Source: Gracilaria vermiculophylla
Taxonomy: Eukaryota > Rhodophyta > Florideophyceae > Gracilariales > Gracilariaceae
DNA length: 64,000 bases
Assembly: GCA_019155205.2 (NCBI GenBank)
Contig: JAHNZQ020003146.1
Coordinates: 267,978-331,977, forward strand
Reading direction: 5' to 3'
This document shows, piece by piece, positions 39,020 to 49,800 of the stretch; the first letter of the stretch is position 1, and every line of letters starts with the position of its first letter. Below the pieces are notes generated by a model. That model did not search any database, was not told the DNA's origin, and saw only the letters and a program-made list of their open reading frames with translations. Both the position numbers and the translations under genes were made by a program.

Positions 39020-39245
39020 ACGCGCCGCCTCAGCTCGCTGCTACTGCACCACTGGCCGCGCGACAGCCGCGCCGCTGCCGTAAAAAGTGCGCGTGTGTGC
39101 GCGCGCCCTCCACAATCTGCCGCCACACACCCACAGTTGCACCTCGCCTGCCTCGCCCACCGCCATCGCGCGCGCGCCGCCCGCCCCTCCGCCTCCGCCT
39201 CCGCCTCCGCCTCCGCCTCCGCCTCCCCCCTGCTCCCACCCGCGC

Positions 39246-39300
39246 ATGGCGTTCGCGTCCTTCCTGCCGCTGGCCGCGCGCGCGCGCGCGCGCGCCCCGC

Positions 39301-39331
<31 letters not shown>

Positions 39332-40409
39332 CGCCCCGCGCCGCCGCGCCGCCACCATGGACGCCGCGGGGCGCGGCATCTACGCGCCGGACACACAGCC
39401 GCGCCACGTGCGCGTCGTCGTGTTCGGCGCCACCGGCTACATCGGCCGCTTCGTCGTGGCGGAGCTCGTGCGCCAGGGCTACGACGTGGTGGCGTTTGCG
39501 CGCGAGCGCTCCGGCGTGCGCGCGCGCAACGACGCCGCCGCCACGCGCCGCGACCTGCGCGGCGCGCGCGTCGTCTTTGGCGACGTCACCGACGCGCGCC
39601 AGGCCGCGCGCGCCTTCGCCCCGCCGCCGCCGCCGCCGCCGCAGCAGCCGCCGCCGCCGCCGCCGCGCAGCACCGTCGTGGTGTCGTGCCTGGCGTCGCG
39701 CACGGGCGGCGTGGCCGACTCGCGCCGCATCGACCTGGGCGCGTCGCTCACCGCGCTGCGCGCCGCGCGCCGCGCCGGCGCCGCGCACTTTGTGCTGCTG
39801 TCCGCCGTGTGCGTGCAAAAGCCGCAGCTCGAGTTCCAGCGCGCCAAGCTGCTGCTGGAGGCCGAGCTGCAGCGCGCCGCCGCGCGCGACGCCGCCTTCA
39901 GCTTCTCCATCGTGCGCCCCACCGCCTTCTTCAAGTCGCTGGCCGCGCAGGTGCCGCGCGTGGCGCGCGGCGCCCCGTACCTCGTCTTCGGCGACGGCCG
40001 CCTGTCGCGCTGCAACGCCATCTCGGAGCGCGACCTGGCGCGCTTCATCGCCCTGTGCGCGCGCGACGCCGACAAGCGCAACCGCGTGCTGCGCGTGGGC
40101 GGCCCCGGCGCCCCGCTCACCCCGCGCCAGCAGGCCGAGCTGCTCTTCCGCGCCGCGGGGCGCCCCCCGCGCTTCCAGGCCCTCCCGCTCGCGCTCATGG
40201 ACGCCGCCGTCGCCGCGCTCTCCGCGCTGGAGCGCGTCGCCCCGTTCCTCGCCGACGCCGCCGAGTTTGCGCGCATCGGCCGCTACTACGCCGTCGAGGA
40301 CATGGTCGCCCCGCCGTTCGGCTCCGACACGCTGGAGAGCTTTTTCGCCCGCGCCGTGCGCGACGGCGGCATGGACGGCCAGGACCTGGGCGACGCCGCC
40401 ATCTTTTAG
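39246..40409 (+). CDS. DVR: Divinyl chlorophyllide a 8-vinyl reductase (BciA/N-DVR type)
   Basis: The 387-residue intronless protein is an atypical short-chain dehydrogenase of the DVR family. It has a transit peptide of about 37 residues, the NADPH-binding V-F-G-A-T-G-Y-I-G-R-F (about 59), A-R-E-R-S-G-V, F-G-D-V-T-D, V-S-C-L-A-S-R-T-G-G, H-F-V-L-L-S-A-V-C-V-Q-K-P, F-Q-R-A-K-L and I-V-R-P-T-A-F-F-K-S-L. It reduces the 8-vinyl group of divinyl chlorophyll(ide) in chlorophyll synthesis in the plastid, so it proves a chlorophyll-making host. A Pro/Gln tract expands the loop before V-V-S-C-L. Upstream is a CTCCGC hexamer repeat (39187-39226). The last codons seed a 14-nt tandem repeat that runs into the 3' flank. 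Confidence 0.95.
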
Positions 40410-40515
40410 CCCCCATCTTGTAGCCGCCGTCTTGTAGCCGCCATCTTGTGGCCGCCGTCCTCTAGACGCCATCTTCTACACCCCCCCCGCCCCGATCTCG
40501 TAGCCGCCATCTTTG
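40396..40515 (+). repeat. 14-nt tandem repeat starting at the DVR stop codon
   Basis: The unit is close to GCCGCCATCTTGTA. About eight imperfect copies run from 40396 (GCCGCCATCTTTTAG, which includes the last codons and stop of DVR) to about 40512. Most units bring their own TAG/TAGA. The core GCCGCCATCTT equals the reverse complement of the animal YY1 consensus AAGATGGCGGC; no YY1 role can be assumed here. Confidence 0.85.
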
Positions 40516-40608
40516 TAGACGCCGCCGCCGTAAAGCGCGCGCGCGCGCGTGCCGCCGCGTTGCGAGAGCCGCTTTTGAATTTTCAAACGCGCGCATCCAA
40601 GCGCTGTC

Positions 40609-40903
40609 ATGAGCAGCGCCCCGCCGCCACCTCCGCGCCCGCCGCAGCCCCCCGCCGCACCCACCACCGCCACCGCCGCAGCCCCCGCCGCCGCCGTCCG
40701 TCGCCGCGCGTCCCGCATGCATCCGCCCGCCAGCGCCGCGCGCGCCACCGACGTGTGCCGCCTCGTGGCGGCCGCCGTCGACGACGCCGCCGCCGCCGCG
40801 CCGCCGCCGCTGCGCGCCGCGCTGCCCGCGCTGCGCCGCGCGCTGCCGCCCAACCTGCGCCTGCTGCACCTGTACCTGCGCACCACCGTCCTGGCCCCCC
40901 CGC

Positions 40904-40937
<34 letters not shown>

Positions 40938-41487
40938 GCGCGACGCGGCGGCGCTGCGCGCGGCGCGCGCGCGCGCGGCGGCGCTGCACGCGCGCGCGCG
41001 CGCGCTGCGCGGCGAGGCGCGCGGCGCGCAGCGCGCGCTGCGGCGCGGCGCGGCGCGGCGCGCGCGGCTGCGCGGCGCGCGGCGCGCGCTGGCGCTGGTG
41101 CGCCACGCGCGCGTGGCGGCGGCCGCGCCGCGCGGCGCGCAGGGCGCGCGCGCCGCGCGCGACGCGGCGGCCGCGCTGCGCGCCGCGCTGCGCGCGCTGC
41201 CGGCGCGGCGCGGCGAGCTGTGGGCGGCGGCCGCCGACGCGGCGGCCGCCGGCGGCGACGCGGCGCGCGGCGCGCGCGCCGTCGCCGTGTTCGGCTGCGA
41301 CGCGCGCCATGGCGCGCGCGCGCGCGGCGACGCGGCGGACGTGGCCGCCGCGCTCGGCGCGGCGGCGTCGCCCGGCGCCGGCGCCGGCGCCGACGCCAGC
41401 GCCGAGCTCGCGGCGCGCGTCGCGCGCCTGCAGTCGCTGCTCACGGCCGACGGCCCCGCGCCGCCGCCCAGCGCGCAGCCCGCGTAG
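40609..41487 (+). CDS. Ala/Arg-rich, probably helical protein of unknown function
   Basis: A 292-residue frame that starts at an ATG after the only AT-richer patch of the area (40572-40590, GCTTTTGAATTTTCAAAC) and ends just before CAA-rich non-coding DNA. The first 40 residues are Pro/Ala-rich. Residues 50-100 (V-C-R-L-V-A-A-A-V-D-D, then L-P-P-N-L-R-L-L-H-L-Y-L-R-T-T-V-L-A) look like genuine helices, and the rest is a long Ala/Arg helix-forming stretch. GC at third positions is close to 100%, as in neighbouring true genes. The minus strand is also open (41504-40476), so the strand choice is not certain. No family is recognised. Confidence 0.45.
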
Positions 41488-41522
41488 CCTTCCTTGGCCA
41501 CCACAACAACACAACGACGACG

Positions 41523-41553
<31 letters not shown>

Positions 41554-41867
41554 TGTATATTTTTTTGGTCTTTTGCTTCTTCTTCTTCTGCTTCTGCATC
41601 CAAGGCAACGTTCCACCAAAAGTAAAAAACGCCGTACGATCCCAACATCATCATCACTCTCAATCATGTATTGCATCACAGACAAGACGACTACGAACAT
41701 TAACCGACCCATCAAGCACAACAACAACAACAACAACAACGACAACATGCCGAGCCCAACGTTCCTTGCAAAACCCGGCGCTGCGCAGACACCCACCCAC
41801 ATCTCTCTCTCTTTCTGTCTCTCTCGCATGGCAAACAATCCCAAAACACGTCAACATGCGAGAGAGA

Positions 41868-41932
41868 GGCGATTGATCCCCACACGTGAACGACAGGCGA
41901 TTGATCCCCACACGTGAGAGAGAGGCGATCCC
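41868..41932. repeat. 28-bp tandem repeat, 2.3 copies
   Basis: GGCGATTGATCCCCACACGT starts at 41868 and 41896. A third copy starts at 41924 and runs into the C tract. Each full unit ends in CACACGTGA followed by a GA-rich spacer. Confidence 0.8.
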
Positions 41933-41933
<1 letters not shown>

Positions 41934-42025
<92 letters not shown>

Positions 42026-42031
42026 CCNNNN
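41934..42031. other. 90-nt poly-C run and N gap
   Basis: 41934-42023 is uninterrupted C, followed by AACC and four N (42028-42031). 42061-42104 continues with pure G and C blocks. A homopolymer this long next to undetermined bases points to a sequencing or assembly problem, so lengths here are unreliable. Confidence 0.85.
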
Positions 42032-42252
42032 CCCCCACGCGGAAAGGCAGGGGATGGGCCCCCCGCGGGGGGGGGGGGGCGGCCCCCCCCCCCCCCCCCC
42101 CCCCAAAACCCCACCGCCCATCTCCCCGCCGCCACAAGCGCGCCCCATTTTGCTCTGCTCCTCTCTCCCCTCTCCCTCCCCTCTTCTCACTGGTCCGAAA
42201 CACGCGCGGTTTTAGTCGGTTAGTGGAAACATTCAGCGCACCACGGCGCCGC

Positions 42253-42537
42253 TCACGCCTGCGCCGCGCCCGGCGCCTGGTCGCCGGGCGCAGCCGCGTG
42301 TTCGCGCAGCACCGTCACCGCTTCCTCTACCCGCTCGGCCAGGATCTCGGGCGAGTCCAGCAGGTGCAGAATGTCCGAGTTCTCCATGTCCAGCAGCATG
42401 CCCGTGATCTTGCCGCCCAGCCGCGGCTGCATCTCCGTGATCAGCGGGTACAGCCGCTCCCCCAGCATTTGCTTCTGCTGTTGAGGCGTCGCGTTGGCCA
42501 GCATCTCGATCGTCAGCGGCTGCTGCGCCGCCGCCGC

Positions 42538-42568
<31 letters not shown>

Positions 42569-42774
42569 GCGTCGGCGCCCTGCGCCGCCCCCATCACCTG
42601 ACCGTTCACACCGGCCTGCCCCACCGGCCCCTGCCCGTTGGCAGCCCCCACCACGTTGCCGTTCCGCGCTCCAGCCGCGTACTTGTACTGCTGCCCAACC
42701 GCCCCCACGCTGTTGGCTCCGCCCACCGCGCGCGCCCCAACCGCCGCCCCTCGCGGCGGCACCATCGCCGCCGC

Positions 42775-42805
<31 letters not shown>

Positions 42806-44604
42806 GCATTCGCCCCCGCACCCCCACCCATAGCCGCTCCGCGCTGCCGGTTCTGGCGCGGCTGGCGCGGCGCGCCCATCTGGAACGGATGCATGCTCAT
42901 CACCGGCGCCACCCCCGGTTGCCCTCTACCCATCGCCATGTACTGCTGCATGGCCGCGTTTCCCCTGCCAAACGGCGCTGACCCCCTGCCCACGGGCGCC
43001 ATGTACTGCGGCGCCATCGGCGCCCCGCTTCGCGCCGGAGCCATGCCACCGGCCACTTGAGCCATGTTGGGCATCGCCTGTTGGTAAATGTACGGAGATG
43101 GCTGAGCATACATCGCCCCCGGCGGCATCCCATTCGGGCTCATTCTGTTCATCGCCCGCTGCGCCTCCAACTGCGCACGGCGCACCTCCTTGCGCTGCGC
43201 CAGCGCAACATAGATGGGCTTGAGTCCAATCATGCGCCCGTTAAGCTCCGTCACAGCCTTGGTCGCTTCTTCGGGCTGCGTGAAACACACAAACCCAAAC
43301 CCTTTCGAAAAGCCCTTGTCGTCACGCATCACCTTGGCCGAAGTGATCGTCCCATACGCCGAAAACTCCGTACGTAGCCGCTCGTCGTCAATATCGTCCG
43401 AAAGGTTCTTCACGTACAGGTTGATGCCTTGATATTTTTGAGACCGTTCCGCACGGAGCATCTCGTACTTGTTGCGCAGCTCAGCCTCGCGCACAGACTT
43501 CTTCTGCGCCGGGCACACAGTCAGCCGTTTCGACCCCACTTCGGCGTCATGCATCTCATCCACGGCGCGCTTGGCCATTTCCGGTGACGAAAAGTTGATA
43601 AACGCAAATCCGCGCGGACTGTCATCGTCATTCTTGGCAATGTGGATCGACGTGATCTCGCCAAACTGCGAGAAAATATCACGCAGCGCCTCCTCATTGC
43701 ACTTTTCGTCCTCCACATTCTTCACGTACACGTTGGTGAAGATCTTGTTCACCTGCCCGGCCGCCTCACGCTCACGCTTGTTGAGGAACTTGCCCACGTA
43801 CACCTTGCGACCGGCGAGCAACTTGCCGTTCACCTTGTCAATGGCGGCCTGCGCCGACTCTGGCGTCTCAAAGTGCACAAAGCCGTGGCCGAGGCTCTGC
43901 CCATTGTCGTCGGTGGCCACCTTGCAGCTGAGGATCTTTCCAAACTGTGAGAAAGTGTCGTACAACGTCTTGTTGTCGATGGACTTGTCCAGGCTCTTGA
44001 CAAAGATGTTTCCGGCGCCGGATCTGCGCGAGGACGGATCGCGGACCATCCACATCATCCTCAGCGGCTTGTTCTTGGTGATCGGGCTCGAGTAGTAGTT
44101 CATGGTCTCCAGCGCGTGCTCGGCGTCGGTGGTGTTGTGAAAGTTGATGTACGCGTAGCCCAGACTGCGCCTGGTGACCACATCGCGGCACACGCGTATG
44201 GACTGCACGGGGCCAAGCGCCTGGAAGATCTCGAACAGGTTGGCCTCGGTGAGGTCCGGGTGCAGGTCGCCCACGTACAGAGACACACTGTGCGCGGCCG
44301 AGGAGGCCGCGGCCGGCACGGCGACGGCGTTGTTCTGATCGGCGGTGGTTGCACCCTCTGCGGCGGCGGGCGAGGCGGCGGGCACGGCGGAGGGCGCGGC
44401 GGAGGGCGCGGCGGCGACGGGGGTGGCGACTGGGGGGGCAGGATCCGCGACCTTCTTGTCGACGGGGGGGGCACTGGTGGTGTCGGCGGCGGGCGCGGCG
44501 GACACGGATGGCACGGGCGTGGCGGCGCTGTTCACAGAATGGTCGGCGCTCGGGACATCGCTGGCAGGCGTGGTTTGCTGCGGGGTGGCGGTTTCTGTGG
44601 CCAT
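42253..44604 (-). CDS. PABPC: Cytoplasmic poly(A)-binding protein (PABPC)
   Basis: The 783-residue intronless protein has the standard PABP layout: an Ala/Pro/Thr-rich N-terminal extension (about 105 residues, longer than usual), four RRMs starting near 107 (S-L-Y-V-G-D-L), 198 (N-I-F-V-K-S-L), 290 (N-V-Y-V-K-N-V) and 397 (N-L-Y-V-K-N-L), a Met/Pro/Gly/Gln-rich linker with two poly-Ala tracts, and a C-terminal MLLE domain with K-I-T-G-M-L-L-D-M near 740. It binds mRNA poly(A) tails, promotes translation with eIF4G and recruits PAM2 proteins through MLLE. The ATG at 44604 follows a long C/T-rich leader. The open frame further upstream lacks PABP features. Confidence 0.97.
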
Positions 44605-45172
44605 TTTGAAGCGGGGAGAAGGCGGGGACGAAGCAAGGAGGGTGGGTGGGAAGAGTGGAATGTGGAGAGGGCGGGGGGGGGGAGGGAGGGGGAGGGAGGG
44701 AGAGGGAGGGGGGGTGGAGGAGGGGGGAGGCGAAGGGGGTGGTGGCACGGAGGCGTGGGCCGGAGAAGCGGAGTGCGGTGAAGGAGGAGAGAAGCTCCTT
44801 TCCGGGGGCGCGGACGGCGGGCGGAAGCGCCATGGCGACGACGGGCGCATTTGAGCGGGCGGCGTCGGGCGCAAACGGCGACGGCGAGCGCCCCCGTTCG
44901 GGCCGCGCGCGGTCCGCAGCCTCTGTAAGCCAGCGCGGCACCTGCGCTTCAAGCCGCGGCGCGCGTGGACACGGCGCCAGCCGCCAGCGCGCGTCGTCCA
45001 CAAACCGCCCCCCCCCCCGGCGTCTTGCTCCGCCTGACACTCCGCTGCGCGTTGTACAAAGCGCTCGATGGCGGCCCGCGTCCCGCCTTTTCCGCGTCTG
45101 CCGCCCACCGCCCACTCCCCCCCCCCACCCCCCAAGCGCCCAAAGCGTTCCTCCGTCGCCGCACACCCCCGC
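44605..45172. promoter_or_regulatory. Divergent promoter region (PABP / FBPase-like)
   Basis: The PABP side (44640-44760) is a long purine-rich tract on the + strand, that is, a C/T-rich leader in PABP mRNA sense. The FBPase side has C runs (45007-45018, 45117-45132). An in-frame ATG at 45068 lies inside and is an alternative start for the FBPase-like gene. Confidence 0.5.
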
Positions 45173-46207
45173 ATGGCCGCCGCTGCGCCGCCCTCCATGG
45201 ACATCATCTCCCCCGCCAGCCCCATGGGGCTGCGCCTCTCCTCCGACGTCAGCAAGGCCGCCACCGTCTTCCTCTCCCACGTGCGCCGCACGTTTGCGCG
45301 CTTCCCCGTCGACTACACCGGCGAGCTCGTGCGCCTGCTGGACGACATCGCCACCTTCACCTGCTCCGCCTCCGTCTCGTACGACCCGCAAGCGCAGCAG
45401 GACACCCCCGCCACCATCAAGCAGCTGTACCGCATGCTGGCCGCCGATGGCTACTGCTGTATCGTGCTGGCAAAGGGCATGGACCAGCCCCTCACCTTTG
45501 ACGACTCCGTGCTGCACGGCAACTACGTCGTGTGCGTGTCCCCGCTCGACATGGACCCCAGCGGTGCCGACGAGCGCGGCATCGCCGGCATGGTCTTCTC
45601 CGTGTACAAGCGCCGCTCGTCCGCCTCCCTGCCAGGCCGTGGAATAGACCTGCAACAGACGCTCACAGATCAGGTCGCCGCCGGCTACGCCGCCTTCAGC
45701 TCCGCCACCACGCTGTACTACACCATGGGGCACGGCGTGTACTCCTTCGTGTTGCACCCGGTGGCGCTGCAATACTTCCTGCAACCAGCCATGCGCCTGG
45801 CGCTTCCGGACAACCCCACCATCGTGTACAGTGACCGCGCCATGCTGCGTTCCCCGGAGCCCATTGCCGCCTCGCTGGCAAAGCTTGTCGATAAGTTCTG
45901 TTGCTCCATGTTCACGTCTGGTTGCCTTGTAGGCGACGTTCACCAGTTTCTGCAGACGGGCGGCTTGCTCGTGGCCGCCAACGTTCACCTCATGTGCGAG
46001 GCCGCCCCGTTTGCATTCCTTGTCGAGCAATGCGGCGGTGTTGCCACCGACGAGTACGGCACAAGGGTCCTCGACATGTCCATTACAGAGGACCACAACG
46101 TCACCATCACTCTAGTTTTGGCCACCCCTGATAGCCACAACAGCCTTGCGCTGCAGCCTGAAGACCCCCATGCGAATGGCATTGGTCTAAATGGCAAGTC
46201 GCACTGA
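45173..46207 (+). CDS. Fructose-1,6-bisphosphatase-like protein with degenerate active site
   Basis: The 344-residue intronless protein aligns along the whole FBPase fold: L-V-R-L-L-D-D-I-A; G-N-Y-V-V-C-V-S-P-L-D; V-A-A-G-Y-A-A-F-S-S-A-T; G-H-G-V-Y-S-F-V-L; C-L-V-G-D-V-H-Q-F-L-Q-T-G-G; and C-E-A-A-P-F-A-F-L-V-E-Q-C-G-G. The catalytic F-D-P-L-D-G-S-S-N-I-D motif is replaced by V-S-P-L-D-M-D-P-S-G-A-D, losing the first metal-binding Asp. The S-E-E-D segment, source of the metal ligands Glu97/98, is replaced by A-K-G-M-D. The Asp of P-L-D and the later Glu (C-E-A-A-P) remain. It is therefore probably not an ordinary FBPase: a pseudoenzyme, regulator or enzyme of other specificity. Starting at 45068 would add 35 basic, Pro-rich residues (possible targeting). 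Another, normal FBPase is expected elsewhere in the genome. Confidence 0.85.
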   Translation: MAAAAPPSMDIISPASPMGLRLSSDVSKAATVFLSHVRRTFARFPVDYTGELVRLLDDIATFTCSASVSYDPQAQQDTPATIKQLYRMLAADGYCCIVLAKGMDQPLTFDDSVLHGNYVVCVSPLDMDPSGADERGIAGMVFSVYKRRSSASLPGRGIDLQQTLTDQVAAGYAAFSSATTLYYTMGHGVYSFVLHPVALQYFLQPAMRLALPDNPTIVYSDRAMLRSPEPIAASLAKLVDKFCCSMFTSGCLVGDVHQFLQTGGLLVAANVHLMCEAAPFAFLVEQCGGVATDEYGTRVLDMSITEDHNVTITLVLATPDSHNSLALQPEDPHANGIGLNGKSH

Positions 46208-46889
46208 TGCATTCATTGCGCGCCAATGACTCGTTCGGCATGTGCCCGATCCCTGACTTACTTTCCCGCCCGTGGCATGAAGACATGGGCCGTGTCATTG
46301 ACCCCCGCCCCTGCCCCCCCCCTTCCCCCCCTGCGACATGCTCATCCACGTACGCCTCTTTCCTTGCGTTGGGATTCTAGTGCCTATCCAACTAGGTACC
46401 ATCCACGCAAGGACAAAAGGCGATACGGTGCAAACAGCTAGTCGTGCATGCTGTAGCTAACTCAAATGTGAGCGGGACGCACTGCCCGTTACTTCTATCT
46501 TGGGTTTGTGTTTCCCCACACATCTTTCTTTAATCCCCAGTGTCGCTGCCGGGTAAACGGAATGTATTCTCTTACATCCGGAGTGTTGTGTATGTACAGT
46601 TTACATTAGTGGTGGTCTTTGAATGATCCGCACCATCATACAGGCATGCATCAACCTGCCGTTCGAAGGTTTTCACAGCGCACTTGCCTTGACCGGGTCG
46701 GGTCAAGTCACAACGATAACAAAATACAGTCGGTACTGGGCGCCTGTGGTCTAGTAAACACCAATAGCCTCCCACCACCTTCCGATGCAAACCCTCCAAT
46801 GCAAACGTTTGTAGAGCGCACGTCAGAGAGGAAATCCAGACATGGCTTTGGGTTTCCGTTCCAAAAGCATCTGCGCTCAGGCCCGAAAG
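46208..46889. other. Intergenic, convergent 3' ends
   Basis: Lies between the FBPase-like stop and the end of RPC1. It has short C runs near 46310-46330. No gene, RNA or repeat is supported. Confidence 0.5.
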
Positions 46890-49800
46890 TCACTGCGTCG
46901 CGAAAGAACAGTACGAATCAAGTAAGATTTCTCGTCGCTGAAACGCCGCGTTCGTGTTCGTTTCCGTTGCCTGTCTCAATAACTGGAAGAGCCCAGTACC
47001 TAAAGGTATTGGAAGCCCCATGATAATTCTCTCTGACACCCCAGAGATCTGATCTTCCTTAGAATGTATGGCCGCATGAAACAGGTGTTCCACAGTCATC
47101 TCAAAACTTGCCAGCATCAGCGTTGATGTTCTCATCTTCTGAATACCGAATCGAGTGATACCCAAAACGGTTCCACTTGAGGTCATACAATCTGCAAGAA
47201 GCTTGAGGTGATGACTGTCCACAGTGAGACCATGCGCTCCCAGAGTGGTTTGCATCTCATGAAGAATAGAATGGCTGTTTGCCAACGTGCGCAAGTCGTA
47301 AATCAGATGTTAGAATGCTTGTGTTGTCACCTTCACACTTTTCGCTACAGGTTCATTGTGCAATACTTACCGTGCGCCCTCAATTCCTAGCGTGCTCTCC
47401 ATTGCCATGATGTGATTGCATGATACTTTTGTCCCATCCACACCCGGTGTTACCATAATTTCGGCAATGTTCTCCGATGGGATCTCTAGTTGGTACTCCG
47501 GTGCCCCACCAGTGCTGCAATCGCTGATCACAGCCCTGGAGACGGAACTGATACCGCACACGGACACATGCGGTAGTTGCAGCTTCAATGATTGCAAAAG
47601 ATGGTATGGGTGGTTCTCCATAGCTTTTCTTCTTCCCTCTTTTGTCCTGTTCAGCATGTTCATTTCCCCAAACTTAGTCTCCTTGACGAAGGGATTAATC
47701 CTCAACTTGTCAGGTCGCAATATGATTACGTCGTCTCTTGTCACCCGAAGCTTCGAGTAAGAATGACGGACAATCTTTTCAGCCACAGACTCAATCGTAA
47801 TATCTAACTGCAAAGTGTGTATTGTTCTCATATCCAGCTGCACAGATATGTAGGCGTATGGACCACGATAAACTTCCTTAATATGTTTTACCACCCCGCC
47901 AAGTGTTGTGCTCTCCACTCGCCCTTTCACAATACGCGCGGACTTGACATCCCTATTCCAGACGAGGGGCGCAACTGTTACAGGTGTTGAGATGGTTTTG
48001 CTTGCGTTGATGATTTCTTTAAGCCTGGGAACACCCTGGGTGATACTCATGGTCGTTGTGCCTGCAAAATGAAATGTCTTCAGAGTCATTTGTGTTCCCG
48101 GTTCTCCAATACTTTGAGCACTTATGGCGCCTACAGCTGTCCCTGGCTCAATGGCGGCTCGACGAGTCTTGGCTTGGACTTGGCGCAGAAACTCCTTAAC
48201 ATGGGATCTTCTCAAAATGAAGTTTCCCTGCTTGCTCTTTTTCTTCAAAAACTCTGCCACTTCGGTGATGCAATGGTCTAGACCCCCCTTGTTCTCTTCC
48301 TTTTCTCCACTTGGTAACAGCTTAGCGTCTAACAAGTCATCTTTGAGATCGTTTACAAGTTCTTCACTCTGAAACTCGAGTTCAAAAGGACTGAGAACGG
48401 GATCGTCTTCGTCTTTAAGCGCGCAGGTCACTGCATCCAGAGTTCTTTCAAAGTTTACCGGCTTTCCGACATCGGTTTCCATCTGCAACGGATCCAACCC
48501 ATCATCACCATAGCACATTTGGACAACCGATCCGTCACTGGAACGAACTGTTGAATCATATTGAACGCTCAGATCTTCCAACGCTTTTACCAAACGTCGC
48601 TGCATGTATCCTGTTTCTGCTGTCTTGACAGCTGTATCTGTCAATCCCTCTCGACCGCTCTGTGCGTGCATAAAAAACTCTGTTCCTGTCAATCCGCTGA
48701 AGAAACTGTTCGCCACGAATCCTTTCGCCAGAGGAGCAAGCGCACCAAGGCCAAGTTCGAAATGAGGGAGACATCTCCCGAAGAATCCGTCTGGAGCGCG
48801 TTTTCCCCCGATGACTTGCTGTCCTACACAAGCGATCATCTGCGCAATGTTCAGATCAGATCCTTTCGAACCAGCCAAAGCCATAGTGAGCCCCGCGTTC
48901 GTATGCACATCTAAACCGGATTTACATGCGTCAGCTGTCTTACGCCGCAAACCATGCAACTCCTTCATGAGCATTGCTTCCAGAGTTTCACGTGCTGTGC
49001 AACCCGGCTGCAATTCAAGTTCTCCACGATCGTAGGCACACATTATCTCCTCACACCTTCTATTGCTCTCTTCGATATAGTTTGCCTTAGCTTCCTTTAA
49101 AGAAGTGGACGGCATGACATCGTCTACTCCAATTGAAAATGCTCCATCAGCTAGCCATCTCGCCCCAAAACGCGCAATGCGATTCATTGCAAAAGCTGCC
49201 GCTTCATTGCCACATTCCCTTGCGAGAACGTAAAGCACAGATTTCTTTGAGCCATCGCCGAGGGACTTCTTTCCCAACTGCCCACACATAAGTTCTCCTC
49301 CCCTGAAATAAACGTATGTGTCGCGTGGGCACATACCAGGAAATTCCCCAGGAGGAATGAGATCCTTCTTATAGCCTTTCTCAGCAACTTCGGTGGTAAC
49401 ATAGGCCATACTGGGTTGCAGAACACCCGTATCGCGGAATCGGTCGTTTGGATTGTAAACAGCATGTGAATGGGCACCAGCAGATCGTGCAGCGCTCTGA
49501 ATCAAAGCAGAATACAACTGCTTCCCTGTCCACAGCTGCACTGGTTTTAGAATGGCTGGAGGCGGAAGTGGGATTGTAAACTCTGCATTGGAAACCATCG
49601 CAGCCACCCTGGAAAACTCGGCAACATCCATAAAAGTGTTCTTACTTGTGAGCAAATACGAAGCAGTAATGAAATCCTGTGTGGCCGCTACAAGTGGCTC
49701 TCCGCTTTTCGGTGTACATATATTTCGTATTACTCCCATGAGCTCTAAGGCCTCCGTCCGCGCTTCCTGAGTTTGAGGAACATGAAGATTCATTTCGTCT

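Larger units (their letters stand above)
41488..42252. other. Low-complexity intergenic stretch with assembly gap
   Basis: It holds AAC/ACG microsatellites (41505-41552, 41716-41741), a 28-bp repeat, a 90-C run, four N and more G/C homopolymers. 42130-42250 is a C/T-rich 3' flank of PABP. No gene is supported. Confidence 0.6.

Noticed and set aside
40396..40515. YY1 binding array
   Set aside because: The words match the animal YY1 core, but no YY1 factor can be assumed in an alga, and the repeat clearly derives from the DVR coding end.
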